Of a stretch of 6,586 nucleotides of DNA, positions 1 through 6,083 are shown piece after piece (the stretch's first letter is position 1; each line of letters begins with the position of its first letter). Below the pieces are notes generated by a model that searched no databases, was not told where the DNA came from, and worked only from the letters and a program-made list of their open reading frames with translations. A program made the position numbers and the translations under genes. Source of the stretch: CABHOJ01 sp965649545. GTDB lineage: Bacteria > Pseudomonadota > Gammaproteobacteria > Burkholderiales > Methylophilaceae. The stretch is from assembly GCA_965649545.1 (NCBI GenBank), contig CBFGLF010000098.1:1-6586 (forward strand). The letters run 5' to 3'.

Positions 1-1056
1 GAAGTGATGACCGAGTCCAGCCTGGATTTCTCGCTGGATGCAGATGAGTCAGCAGCACCGGCCGAAACCGGTGATACACCTGCTGCAAGCACGCTAGACT
101 TCGACCTCGGTGTCAGCGAGACCGCATCGGAGGCCGCGATCGATCTGGGGATGGACACCGCTCTCGATACCTCTATCGACGAGTCTCCAATGAATACCGA
201 GCTGGATGCCGGCGCAACCATCAGCATGGATATGAATGAGCCGACAGCGGGTCTCGATTTCCAGCTAGACCTTCCTGAGCAGGCTGCCGCCGAAAATACC
301 CAACTCGACATGGCGGATCTGGGTGGCATGCCTAGCCTAGAGATGGGTGAGGATCTGTCAGCGGAAGCATTGAGTGCTCCAGAGCCGACGATGGCCGAAA
401 ATACGGTTCAGCTCGACGTGACCGAATTCGGTAACACCATGCCTAATCTTGAAATGCCGGCCTTCGACCTACCTGCAGCCGAGCCTGTCACAGAATCGCC
501 AGCTACAGCCACGACAGAAGATGCCGATCTCAGCGAGATCAGTTTCGACCTGCCAGACACCGCGACTGAGACCACTTCGCTTGCCGAGGCTGAGCAGACC
601 ATCAGCATGGATGTGCAAGACTTCGACAAGACCATGTTGATCCAGCCGTCTGCGATGGAAGAGATCAGTTTCGAGCCTGCCGCTCAGGGTGACAATGCGC
701 TCGACTTGAATTTTGGTGAACTCGATAGCCCGGCCGAACCCACGGAAGCAGCTCCAGCAGTCAACCCGCCGGATCTCGATCTGTCTGGCATCAGCCTGGA
801 CCTGGGTGCTGACACGACTAGCCCTGCTACAGACGATCTGACGGCATCGTTCGATGAGACGCCTGCAGAATCGTCCCCATCAGCGGTCTCGACAATGGAC
901 GAGTCGGATGAGGTCAACACCAAGCTCGATCTGGTCACAGCCTACATGGAGATCGGTGACAATGAAGGCGCCCGCGAACTGCTGGATGAAGTGATGAAAG
1001 AGGGCGGTCCCAAACAGCAAGCCCGTGCCAAGGAGATATTGGCGACCATCGCTTGA
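1..1056 (+). CDS. fimV: FimV C-terminal part (5' end outside the window)
   Basis: The frame is open from the first base to a TGA at 1054-1056, so the N-terminus (in the family: signal peptide, LysM peptidoglycan-binding domain, membrane segment) lies upstream. The visible part is about 351 codons, very acidic and low in aromatic residues, with many short degenerate units such as LDFSLD, LDFDLG, LDFQLD, TISMD and ISFDLP. This is the usual cytoplasmic, probably disordered region of FimV. The last ~46 residues (916-1053, starting NTKLDLVTAYMEIGDNEGA) match the conserved FimV C-terminal module, a TPR-like helical hairpin ending in a run of helix-forming residues. In the family FimV is a polar hub protein needed for type IV pilus function and twitching, and it affects second-messenger signalling. 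Family identity is well supported by the C-terminal module and by the truA/trpF/accD/folC neighbourhood. No function can be read from the repeats. A strong terminator follows 19 bases after the stop. Confidence 0.88.
   Translation, partial: EVMTESSLDFSLDADESAAPAETGDTPAASTLDFDLGVSETASEAAIDLGMDTALDTSIDESPMNTELDAGATISMDMNEPTAGLDFQLDLPEQAAAENTQLDMADLGGMPSLEMGEDLSAEALSAPEPTMAENTVQLDVTEFGNTMPNLEMPAFDLPAAEPVTESPATATTEDADLSEISFDLPDTATETTSLAEAEQTISMDVQDFDKTMLIQPSAMEEISFEPAAQGDNALDLNFGELDSPAEPTEAAPAVNPPDLDLSGISLDLGADTTSPATDDLTASFDETPAESSPSAVSTMDESDEVNTKLDLVTAYMEIGDNEGARELLDEVMKEGGPKQQARAKEILATIA
217..674 (+). repeat. Degenerate internal repeats in fimV
   Basis: Several short exact DNA repeats underlie the repeated peptide units. 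ACCATCAGCATGGAT occurs at 217-231 and 598-612 (both encode TISMD). GCCGAAAATAC occurs at 289-299 and 394-404 (both encode AENT followed by a QLD unit). GAGATCAGTTTCGA occurs at 535-548 and 661-674 (both encode EISF). The copies are dispersed and imperfect beyond these cores, so they look like an old, diverged internal duplication and not a fresh tandem array. Confidence 0.6.
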
Positions 1057-1075
1057 TGGAGCCAAAGCCAATATG

Positions 1076-1102
1076 GGCCGGGCGAGTAGCCCGGCCTTTT
1101 TT
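1076..1102 (+). terminator. Rho-independent terminator after fimV
   Basis: GGCCGGGC (1076-1083) pairs with GCCCGGCC (1089-1096), giving an 8-bp, all-GC stem with a GAGTA loop. Six T residues follow at once (1097-1102). This is a textbook intrinsic terminator, 19 bases after the fimV stop. It lies only 4 bases before the most likely ATG of the next gene, and it is inside a reading frame that stays open from the fimV stop codon into that gene. Confidence 0.93.
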
Positions 1103-1106
1103 GTTG

Positions 1107-1727
1107 ATGAGCCTACATCCTTCGATTCGTATCCTGTTGCTGATGGCGCTGGCTGTCGTGATACCGACGCTTCAGCCATTGGGGTTGCTTGCCCTGATGG
1201 GGCTGCTTGCCGCGATCCTTTTCGTATTGCAAGCTAAACTCTATGTGGCCATGTTGCGCAGGATGCGCTGGTTGTTCTTCACCATGTTGCTGATCTATGC
1301 CTTTGCCACGCCTGGGGAGTACTGGGCGAGCTGGCCGTTCTGGGTCGCGCCCACCCACGAAGGTATCCACGCAGGTCTCGTGCAGGCGCTAAAATTGGCA
1401 CTCATGCTGGCGAGTCTGGCCGTGCTGCTGGTGACCACTTCCAGAGATGACCTCATCCTGGGCTTCTTCCTGCTCCTGCAACCCCTTCGCTATCTGGGTC
1501 TGGATCCGGAACGCTTTGCCGCGCGGCTCTGGTTGACCCTGCATTACGTCGAAGAGCCGCAGTCAGGAAGGACGCCTGCCGCGATGTTCGAGCGATTGAA
1601 GACATTCCACCTTGAAGCGGTGGATGGGTCTTCGATAACGATCCATCTGAAGACCCCGACATTCAGTTGGCAGGACTGGTTAGCCTTGTCCTTGATAGCG
1701 CTGACTGCAGGGATCGTAGTGTCATGA
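1107..1727 (+). CDS. CbiQ/EcfT-like membrane protein (ECF transporter T-component family)
   Basis: A 206-residue hydrophobic protein from ATG 1107. Apparent membrane segments lie near residues 6-20, 24-42, 54-67, 88-111 and 187-205, with a basic cytoplasmic-type patch (RRMR, 51-54) between them. The stretch TTSRDDLILGFFLLLQPLRYLG (110-131) followed by LDPERFAARLWLTLHYVEE resembles the CbiQ/EcfT core, where TTS-xx-LI-x6-LL-PLR-LGL is typical. In the family the T component couples two ABC ATPases to a vitamin- or metal-binding S component. Here no A or S subunit is next to it, and I do not see the usual Ala-Arg-Gly coupling motifs after residue 150, so transport function is uncertain. The start is a choice: ATG 1107 follows the terminator T-tract and has no clear ribosome binding site, while an in-frame ATG at 1056 overlaps the fimV stop (TGATG) and would add 17 residues. 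The 3' end overlaps truA (ATGA), suggesting translational coupling. Confidence 0.72.
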   Translation: MSLHPSIRILLLMALAVVIPTLQPLGLLALMGLLAAILFVLQAKLYVAMLRRMRWLFFTMLLIYAFATPGEYWASWPFWVAPTHEGIHAGLVQALKLALMLASLAVLLVTTSRDDLILGFFLLLQPLRYLGLDPERFAARLWLTLHYVEEPQSGRTPAAMFERLKTFHLEAVDGSSITIHLKTPTFSWQDWLALSLIALTAGIVVS

Positions 1728-2506
1728 GGATCGCCCTAGGCCTGGAATATGACGGTAGCCGCTTCTGTGGCTGGCAGAGCCAGCCGGAAGGCTGCGGCGT
1801 GCAGGATCACTTGGAGAGTGCGCTGGCGAGTATCGCAAGTCAAGCCTTACGAGTCACGGCCGCGGGCCGCACCGATACGGGCGTGCATGCGCTGGAACAG
1901 GTGGTGCATTTCGATACCGATGTGGTGCGTCCAATGGGTGCATGGGTGAGGGGCGTCAATGCCTTTTTACCCAAGTCGGTCAGGGTGCATTGGGCCAGGG
2001 AGGTCGACACTGACTTCCATGCCAGGTTCTGTGCCGAACGTCGTAGCTATACCTATTGGTTGGTGAATCAGCCGGTTGCGCCGGCGATCATGGCAGACAA
2101 GGCCGGCTGGTTCCATCAGCCTCTGGATGTCGATCGCATGGCGGAAGCAGCCAGTTTGTTATGCGGCGAGCACGATTTCAGCGCCTTCCGCGCTGCGGAG
2201 TGTCAGGCAAAATCACCGATCAAGCAGATGTATGAAGCCAGAGTGCGTCGCCAGGCCAACCATCTCTTGTTCGACTTCAGTGCCAATGCCTTCCTCCATC
2301 ATCAAGTCCGCAATATGGTGGGCGCACTGGTATACATCGGCAAAGGCAAGTATCCCCCCAGCCATATGCATGAATTGCTCGCTGCCCGCGATCGCACCTT
2401 GTCGCCGCCGACGTTCTCCGCCGCGGGCTTGTATCTGCGTGCTGTCGGATACGATGCCAAATGGCGCATCCCGAATCAGGATAGACGTCTCGATCTGATA
2501 CTTTGA
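1724..2506 (+). CDS. truA: tRNA pseudouridine(38-40) synthase TruA
   Basis: The 260-residue product matches TruA along its full length (E. coli protein about 270). It converts uridines 38-40 in the anticodon stem-loop of many tRNAs to pseudouridine, in the cytoplasm as a dimer. Visible motifs are LEYDGSRFCGWQ (7-18), AAGRTDTGVHA (46-56) with the catalytic aspartate at Asp51 (Asp60 in E. coli), FHARF (98-102), YTYW (109-112) with the conserved active-site tyrosine, HDFSAFR (150-156), FLHHQVRNMVG (190-200) and a C-terminal GLYLRAVGYD. The ATG at 1724 fits the family N-terminus and overlaps the upstream stop as ATGA. AGGGA at 1709-1713 may serve as ribosome binding site. The frame stays open upstream to 1667, but those residues are unlike TruA. 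Confidence 0.97.
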   Translation: MRIALGLEYDGSRFCGWQSQPEGCGVQDHLESALASIASQALRVTAAGRTDTGVHALEQVVHFDTDVVRPMGAWVRGVNAFLPKSVRVHWAREVDTDFHARFCAERRSYTYWLVNQPVAPAIMADKAGWFHQPLDVDRMAEAASLLCGEHDFSAFRAAECQAKSPIKQMYEARVRRQANHLLFDFSANAFLHHQVRNMVGALVYIGKGKYPPSHMHELLAARDRTLSPPTFSAAGLYLRAVGYDAKWRIPNQDRRLDLIL

Positions 2507-2508
2507 AT

Positions 2509-2537
2509 GTGACAGCCAACAGCGTTTCAGTTACGCT
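2509..2537 (+). promoter_or_regulatory. Possible sigma70 promoter upstream of trpF
   Basis: In the 58-base gap between truA and trpF, GTGACA (2509-2514, five of six matches to the -35 consensus) is followed after exactly 17 bases by TACGCT (2532-2537), which keeps the most conserved -10 positions (TA...T). Transcription would start near 2544, leaving a leader of about 20 bases before trpF. AGCGT (2521-2525) and ACGCT (2533-2537) form a small inverted repeat over the -10 element. The -10 match is only three of six, so this is tentative. Confidence 0.33.
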
Positions 2538-2564
2538 AGCCGCTTGTTTTCGACCATCCAAACT

Positions 2565-3188
2565 ATGCGCACCCGAGTGAAGATTTGCGGCATCACCCGC
2601 CCCGAAGATGCGATGGCGGCCATTGCCCATGGCTGCGACGCGATCGGCCTGGTGTTTTACGAGCCCAGCCCACGTAATGTCAGTATCCCGCAGGCGCAGG
2701 CGATCTGTGCAGCCTTGCCGCCGTTCGTCACCGTCGTCGGCTTGTTTGTAGACGCGACCCCAGACCGGGTCGCCGAGGTCCGGACCTCGGTGCCGCTCGG
2801 ACTGTTACAGTTCCATGGGGACGAAACCGCTGCGGAATGTGCCAGCTTTGGCCTGCCTTACATGAAGGCGGTACGCGTCAAGCAGGGCCTAAATTTGCTA
2901 CAATACGCGACGGATCATGCAGCGGCCCAGGCCCTTCTTTTAGATGCTTATGCTGAAGGTGTGGCCGGCGGAACCGGGCAGACCTTCGATTGGTCGCTCA
3001 TCCCACAGAATATGCCGAAACCCATCGTACTGGCAGGTGGTCTCACCCCTGAGAATGTTGCGGAAGCCATTCGTCAGGTCAGGCCCTACGGTGTCGATGT
3101 CAGCGGTGGCGTAGAACAATCCAAAGGAATCAAGGATGCGGTCAAATTGGCCGCATTCATGCGAGGAGTCAGTGATGCAAGTTTATGA
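2565..3188 (+). CDS. trpF: Phosphoribosylanthranilate isomerase TrpF
   Basis: The 207-residue product has the usual length of single-domain TrpF, a cytoplasmic (beta/alpha)8-barrel enzyme. It isomerises N-(5'-phosphoribosyl)anthranilate to CdRP, the third step of tryptophan synthesis from chorismate. Seen are VKICGIT (5-11) with catalytic Cys8, GLVFYEPSPRNV (28-39), LQFHGDE (81-87), LLLDA with catalytic Asp127, GGTGQTFDW (135-143), LAGGLTPENV (157-166) and GVDVSGGVE (176-184) for phosphate binding. I chose ATG 2565 because residues before it (from a TTG at 2544) are not family-like. No clear ribosome binding site precedes this ATG. The gene overlaps trpB by 14 bases. It is a stand-alone TrpF, not a TrpC-TrpF fusion. 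Confidence 0.97.
   Translation: MRTRVKICGITRPEDAMAAIAHGCDAIGLVFYEPSPRNVSIPQAQAICAALPPFVTVVGLFVDATPDRVAEVRTSVPLGLLQFHGDETAAECASFGLPYMKAVRVKQGLNLLQYATDHAAAQALLLDAYAEGVAGGTGQTFDWSLIPQNMPKPIVLAGGLTPENVAEAIRQVRPYGVDVSGGVEQSKGIKDAVKLAAFMRGVSDASL
2773..2790. repeat. Perfect 18-bp palindrome inside trpF
   Basis: CCGAGGTCC (2773-2781) is followed directly by its exact reverse complement GGACCTCGG (2782-2790). As RNA it could form a 7-bp stem with a CCGG loop. It lies in codons about 70-76 of trpF and encodes ordinary TrpF residues (AEVRTS region), so it may be chance in GC-rich coding sequence. Confidence 0.85.
3163..3168 (+). promoter_or_regulatory. Ribosome binding site for trpB, inside trpF
   Basis: GAGGAG lies 6 bases before the ATG at 3175 and supports that start over the longer frame beginning at 3136. 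It sits within the last codons of trpF, so translation of the two genes is probably coupled. Confidence 0.8.
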
Positions 3189-4377
3189 TATGCCGGATGC
3201 AGGTGGTCATTTCGGCCCTTACGGCGGCGTTTTTGTCGCCGAGACGCTGATCGAGGCGTTAGACGAGTTGCGGGGAATGTACGAACGTTACCGCAATGAT
3301 CCAGAATTCCTCGCAGAATTCGAGCATGACCTCAAATACTTCGTCGGTCGCCCCAGCCCGGTCTATCACGCCAAGCGCTTGTCCGAGCATTTCGGTGGCG
3401 CCCAGATCTATCTCAAGCGTGAAGACCTGAATCATACCGGTGCGCACAAGGTCAATAACTGTATCGGCCAGGCCTTGCTCGCCAAGCGTATGGGCAAGCC
3501 GCGTATCATCGCCGAGACCGGTGCCGGCCAGCATGGCGTGGCGACGGCCACGGTGGCTGCGCGCATGGGCCTCGAGTGTGTGGTGTACATGGGCTCTGAG
3601 GACGTCAAGCGTCAGGCGCCTAACGTCTATCGCATGAAGTTGCTAGGTGCTACCGTGGTGCCGGTGGAATCTGGCTCCAAGACCCTCAAGGACGCCCTAA
3701 ATGAAGCCATGCGTGACTGGGTGACCAACATCGAGAATACGTTCTATATCATCGGCACCGTGGCTGGGCCACATCCTTACCCGATGATGGTACGGGACTT
3801 CCAGTCCATCATCGGTCGCGAAGCACGCCAGCAGATGCCTGAACTCGTCGGCCGCCAGCCGGATGCGGTGATCGCCTGTGTGGGTGGTGGTTCGAATGCC
3901 ATGGGTATCTTCTACCCCTATATCAATGACAAGGATGTGCGCCTGATCGGCGTCGAGGCAGCGGGCTTCGGCATGGAGACCGGCAAGCATGCTGCCCCAT
4001 TAACCGCCAACAGCCCGGTCGGCGTACTGCATGGCAACCGTACCTACCTGATGCAGGATGCCGATGGACAGATCATCGAGACGCACTCGATCTCGGCAGG
4101 CCTGGATTATCCTGGTGTCGGCCCCGAACATGCTTGGCTCAAGGACATCCACCGCGCGGAATACGTGGCGGTGACCGATGACGAAGCCATGCATGCCTTC
4201 CACACCCTTTGCCGCATGGAAGGCATCATTCCTGCGCTGGAATCCAGCCACGCCCTGGCTTATGCCGCGAAGCTGGCGCCGACCATGTCCAAGGACAAAG
4301 TGCTGCTGATCAACCTCTCCGGCCGCGGTGACAAGGATATCAATACCGTCGCCAAGCTCTCCGGCATCGAATTATAA
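3175..4377 (+). CDS. trpB: Tryptophan synthase beta subunit TrpB
   Basis: The 400-residue product is a full-length TrpB1-type beta subunit. This PLP enzyme condenses indole, channelled from TrpA, with L-serine to give L-tryptophan within the alpha2beta2 complex. The N-terminus (PDAGGHFGPYGGVFVAETL, from residue 7) is typical. LNHTGAHKVNN (85-95) carries the PLP-binding Lys92 (Lys87 in Salmonella). ETGAGQHG (114-121) contains the catalytic Glu114 (Glu109 in Salmonella) and the serine-carboxylate-binding loop. CVGGGSNAMG (235-244) binds the PLP phosphate. GLDYPGVGPEH (309-319) and LSGRGDKD (381-388) are also conserved. The start at 3175 is fixed by a good GAGGAG site and by family alignment. 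trpA follows after 18 bases, as expected for subunits made together. No disrupted or missing active-site residue is seen. Confidence 0.98.
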   Translation: MQVYDMPDAGGHFGPYGGVFVAETLIEALDELRGMYERYRNDPEFLAEFEHDLKYFVGRPSPVYHAKRLSEHFGGAQIYLKREDLNHTGAHKVNNCIGQALLAKRMGKPRIIAETGAGQHGVATATVAARMGLECVVYMGSEDVKRQAPNVYRMKLLGATVVPVESGSKTLKDALNEAMRDWVTNIENTFYIIGTVAGPHPYPMMVRDFQSIIGREARQQMPELVGRQPDAVIACVGGGSNAMGIFYPYINDKDVRLIGVEAAGFGMETGKHAAPLTANSPVGVLHGNRTYLMQDADGQIIETHSISAGLDYPGVGPEHAWLKDIHRAEYVAVTDDEAMHAFHTLCRMEGIIPALESSHALAYAAKLAPTMSKDKVLLINLSGRGDKDINTVAKLSGIEL

Positions 4378-4395
4378 GAATAGAACCATTTCACC

Positions 4396-5196
4396 ATGTC
4401 ACGTATCCAGACCACGTTTGCTGCACTCAAGCAGCAGCACAAGAAAGCCCTGATTCCCTACATCACCGCCGGTGACCCGCATCCGAAACACACGGTTGCC
4501 TTGCTGCACACGCTGGTCGAATCCGGCGCCGATATGATCGAGTTGGGCGTGCCATTCTCTGACCCGATGGCCGATGGCCCTGTGATCCAGCGTGCCAGCG
4601 AACGGGCGCTGGCGCATCATGTGAGCCTGAGCAAAGTGCTGGAAATGGTGAAGGAGTTCCGCCAGACCGATAACAAGACACCGATCGTGCTCATGGGTTA
4701 TGCCAATCCGGTCGAAGCCATGGGCATGGAGAAGTTCGTGCAACGCGCCAAGGAAGCGGGCGTCGATGGCGTATTGACCGTGGATTATCCGCCGGAGGAG
4801 TGCAAGGAATTCGTTGCCTTGTTGCAAGGGCAGGAGATCGATCCTATCTTCCTGCTGTCGCCGACCACGGAGCCGGCACGCGTGGATATCATCGTCAATC
4901 AGGCCAGCGGCTTCGTCTACTACGTCTCGCTCAAAGGCGTCACTGGCGCCAAGAATCTTGACATCGTCGAAGTCGCAGGCCGCGTCAAGGATATCCGCGG
5001 CAAGACCGATATCCCGATCGGCGTCGGCTTCGGTGTGCGTGACGCCGCGACTGCCAAGGCAGTGGCCGAGATCGCGGATGCCGTGGTCGTCGGTAGCCGT
5101 ATGGTGCAGGCGATCGAGCAATCCACTGAAGAAAATGTCGCTACCAATGTGGCAGCGCTGATGACAGAATTACGTTCTGCTATCGACTCGAACTAA
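4396..5196 (+). CDS. trpA: Tryptophan synthase alpha subunit TrpA
   Basis: The 266-residue TIM-barrel protein cleaves indole-3-glycerol phosphate to indole and glyceraldehyde-3-phosphate, passing indole to TrpB. Numbering coincides with Salmonella TrpA at the key sites: MIELGVPFSDPMADGP (47-62) holds the catalytic Glu49 and Asp60. The active-site Tyr175 is in VYYVSLKG, the mobile loop 6 is GVTGAKNLD (181-189), and the phosphate site includes GVGFGVR (209-215) and VVGSR (231-235). The ATG at 4396 gives the usual N-terminus, although no strong ribosome binding site is visible in the 18-base gap after trpB, which suggests coupled translation. accD follows after 18 bases, so transcription probably continues. 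Confidence 0.98.
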   Translation: MSRIQTTFAALKQQHKKALIPYITAGDPHPKHTVALLHTLVESGADMIELGVPFSDPMADGPVIQRASERALAHHVSLSKVLEMVKEFRQTDNKTPIVLMGYANPVEAMGMEKFVQRAKEAGVDGVLTVDYPPEECKEFVALLQGQEIDPIFLLSPTTEPARVDIIVNQASGFVYYVSLKGVTGAKNLDIVEVAGRVKDIRGKTDIPIGVGFGVRDAATAKAVAEIADAVVVGSRMVQAIEQSTEENVATNVAALMTELRSAIDSN

Positions 5197-5214
5197 ACAT
5201 ATCTGGGGAATGCC

Positions 5215-6081
5215 ATGAGCTGGTTGCAAAAACTCTTACCGCCAAAAATCAACCGTCCCGCCGGTGCCAGTAAAAAGAACGTGCCTGAGGGCTTGTGGAG
5301 CAAATGTCCTTCCTGCGATTCGGTGTTGTATCGGACCGATCTCGCCAGCAACGCCGAAGTCTGCCCAAAATGCAGCTACCACAACCGCATTTCCGCACGT
5401 GCACGGCTGGATCTGCTGCTGGATGAAGAAGGGCGTTTCGAGATCGGTGCAGAAGTGCAACCGATCGACCCCCTGAAGTTCAAGGACAGCAAGCGCTATG
5501 CCGACCGTATCAAGAGTAGCCAGTCCGAAGTGGGCGAGACCGATGCCCTCATCGTCATGCAAGGTAGCATCAAGACCGTACCTGCCGTAGTCGCGGCGTT
5601 CGAGTTCAAATTCATGGGCGGTTCCATGGGGTCGGTGGTCGGTGAGCGTTTCGTGCGCGGCGTGCAGACCGCCATCGAACAGAAAGCAGCGTTCATCTGT
5701 ATCTCCGCCAGTGGCGGTGCCCGCATGCAGGAAGGCCTGCTCTCCCTGATGCAGATGGCCAAGACCAGCGCGGCATTGACCGAACTCAGCAAGGAAGGCC
5801 TGCCTTACATTTCTGTCCTGACCGACCCGACCATGGGCGGCGTATCCGCCAGCTTCGCCATGCTGGGCGATATCATCGTCGCTGAGCCTCAGGCCCTGAT
5901 CGGTTTCGCCGGTCCTCGCGTGATCGAGCAGACCGTGCGCGAGACCCTGCCAGATGGCTTCCAGCGTGCTGAATTCCTGCTTGAGCATGGCGCGATCGAT
6001 ATCATCATCGATCGTCGCGAGATGCGCGACAAGCTGGCATCCCTGATCTCGAATCTACTCAAGTTACCAGCCGCCGCCTGA
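5215..6081 (+). CDS. accD: Acetyl-CoA carboxylase carboxyltransferase beta subunit AccD
   Basis: The 288-residue product (E. coli about 304) is the beta half of the carboxyltransferase. With AccA it moves the carboxyl group from biotin on AccB to acetyl-CoA, giving malonyl-CoA for fatty-acid synthesis. The N-terminus MSWLQKLLPPKI and a four-cysteine zinc ribbon (Cys31, Cys34, Cys50, Cys53; CPSC...CPKC) are intact. In E. coli this ribbon binds nucleic acid, including the acc mRNAs. The crotonase-fold core shows FKFMGGSMGSVVGERF (131-146), SASGGARMQEG (164-174) with oxyanion-hole glycines, and PTMGGVSASFAMLGDI (205-220) leading to FAGPRVIEQT (231-240). GGGGA (5205-5208 plus A) lies just before the ATG as ribosome binding site. 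folC starts 2 bases after the stop, the same accD-folC pairing seen in E. coli and many proteobacteria. Confidence 0.98.
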   Translation: MSWLQKLLPPKINRPAGASKKNVPEGLWSKCPSCDSVLYRTDLASNAEVCPKCSYHNRISARARLDLLLDEEGRFEIGAEVQPIDPLKFKDSKRYADRIKSSQSEVGETDALIVMQGSIKTVPAVVAAFEFKFMGGSMGSVVGERFVRGVQTAIEQKAAFICISASGGARMQEGLLSLMQMAKTSAALTELSKEGLPYISVLTDPTMGGVSASFAMLGDIIVAEPQALIGFAGPRVIEQTVRETLPDGFQRAEFLLEHGAIDIIIDRREMRDKLASLISNLLKLPAAA

Positions 6082-6083
6082 TT

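Noticed and set aside
1046..1059. Small hairpin CCATC-GCTT-GATGG over the fimV stop
   Set aside because: Only five base pairs, no T-tract, and the strong terminator 17 bases further on accounts for the region.
1667..1723. Longer truA starting at 1667
   Set aside because: The extension is only the frame-shifted shadow of the upstream membrane gene; ATG 1724 with the ATGA overlap fits TruA.
2544..2564. Upstream TTG start for trpF adding seven residues
   Set aside because: The added residues are not family-like, and the ATG at 2565 gives the standard TrpF N-terminus (VKICGIT near residue 5).
3136..3174. Longer trpB starting at 3136
   Set aside because: The added 13 residues lie deep inside trpF and are unlike TrpB; GAGGAG at 3163-3168 marks ATG 3175.
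4399..5121. A 240-codon open frame on the minus strand opposite trpA
   Set aside because: It mirrors the high-GC codon structure of trpA, is rich in His/Asp/Arg as antisense frames are, and resembles no family I recognise. trpA on the + strand is unambiguous.
5236..5988. A 250-codon open frame on the minus strand opposite accD
   Set aside because: Same reasoning: it lies fully within accD, has antisense-type composition and no recognisable motif.
5993..6014. Inverted repeat CGATCGAT...ATCGATCG near the end of accD
   Set aside because: It arises from repeated Ile/Asp/Arg codons (IDIIIDRR), and GATCG-type words are common throughout this window, so there is little reason to see a site here.
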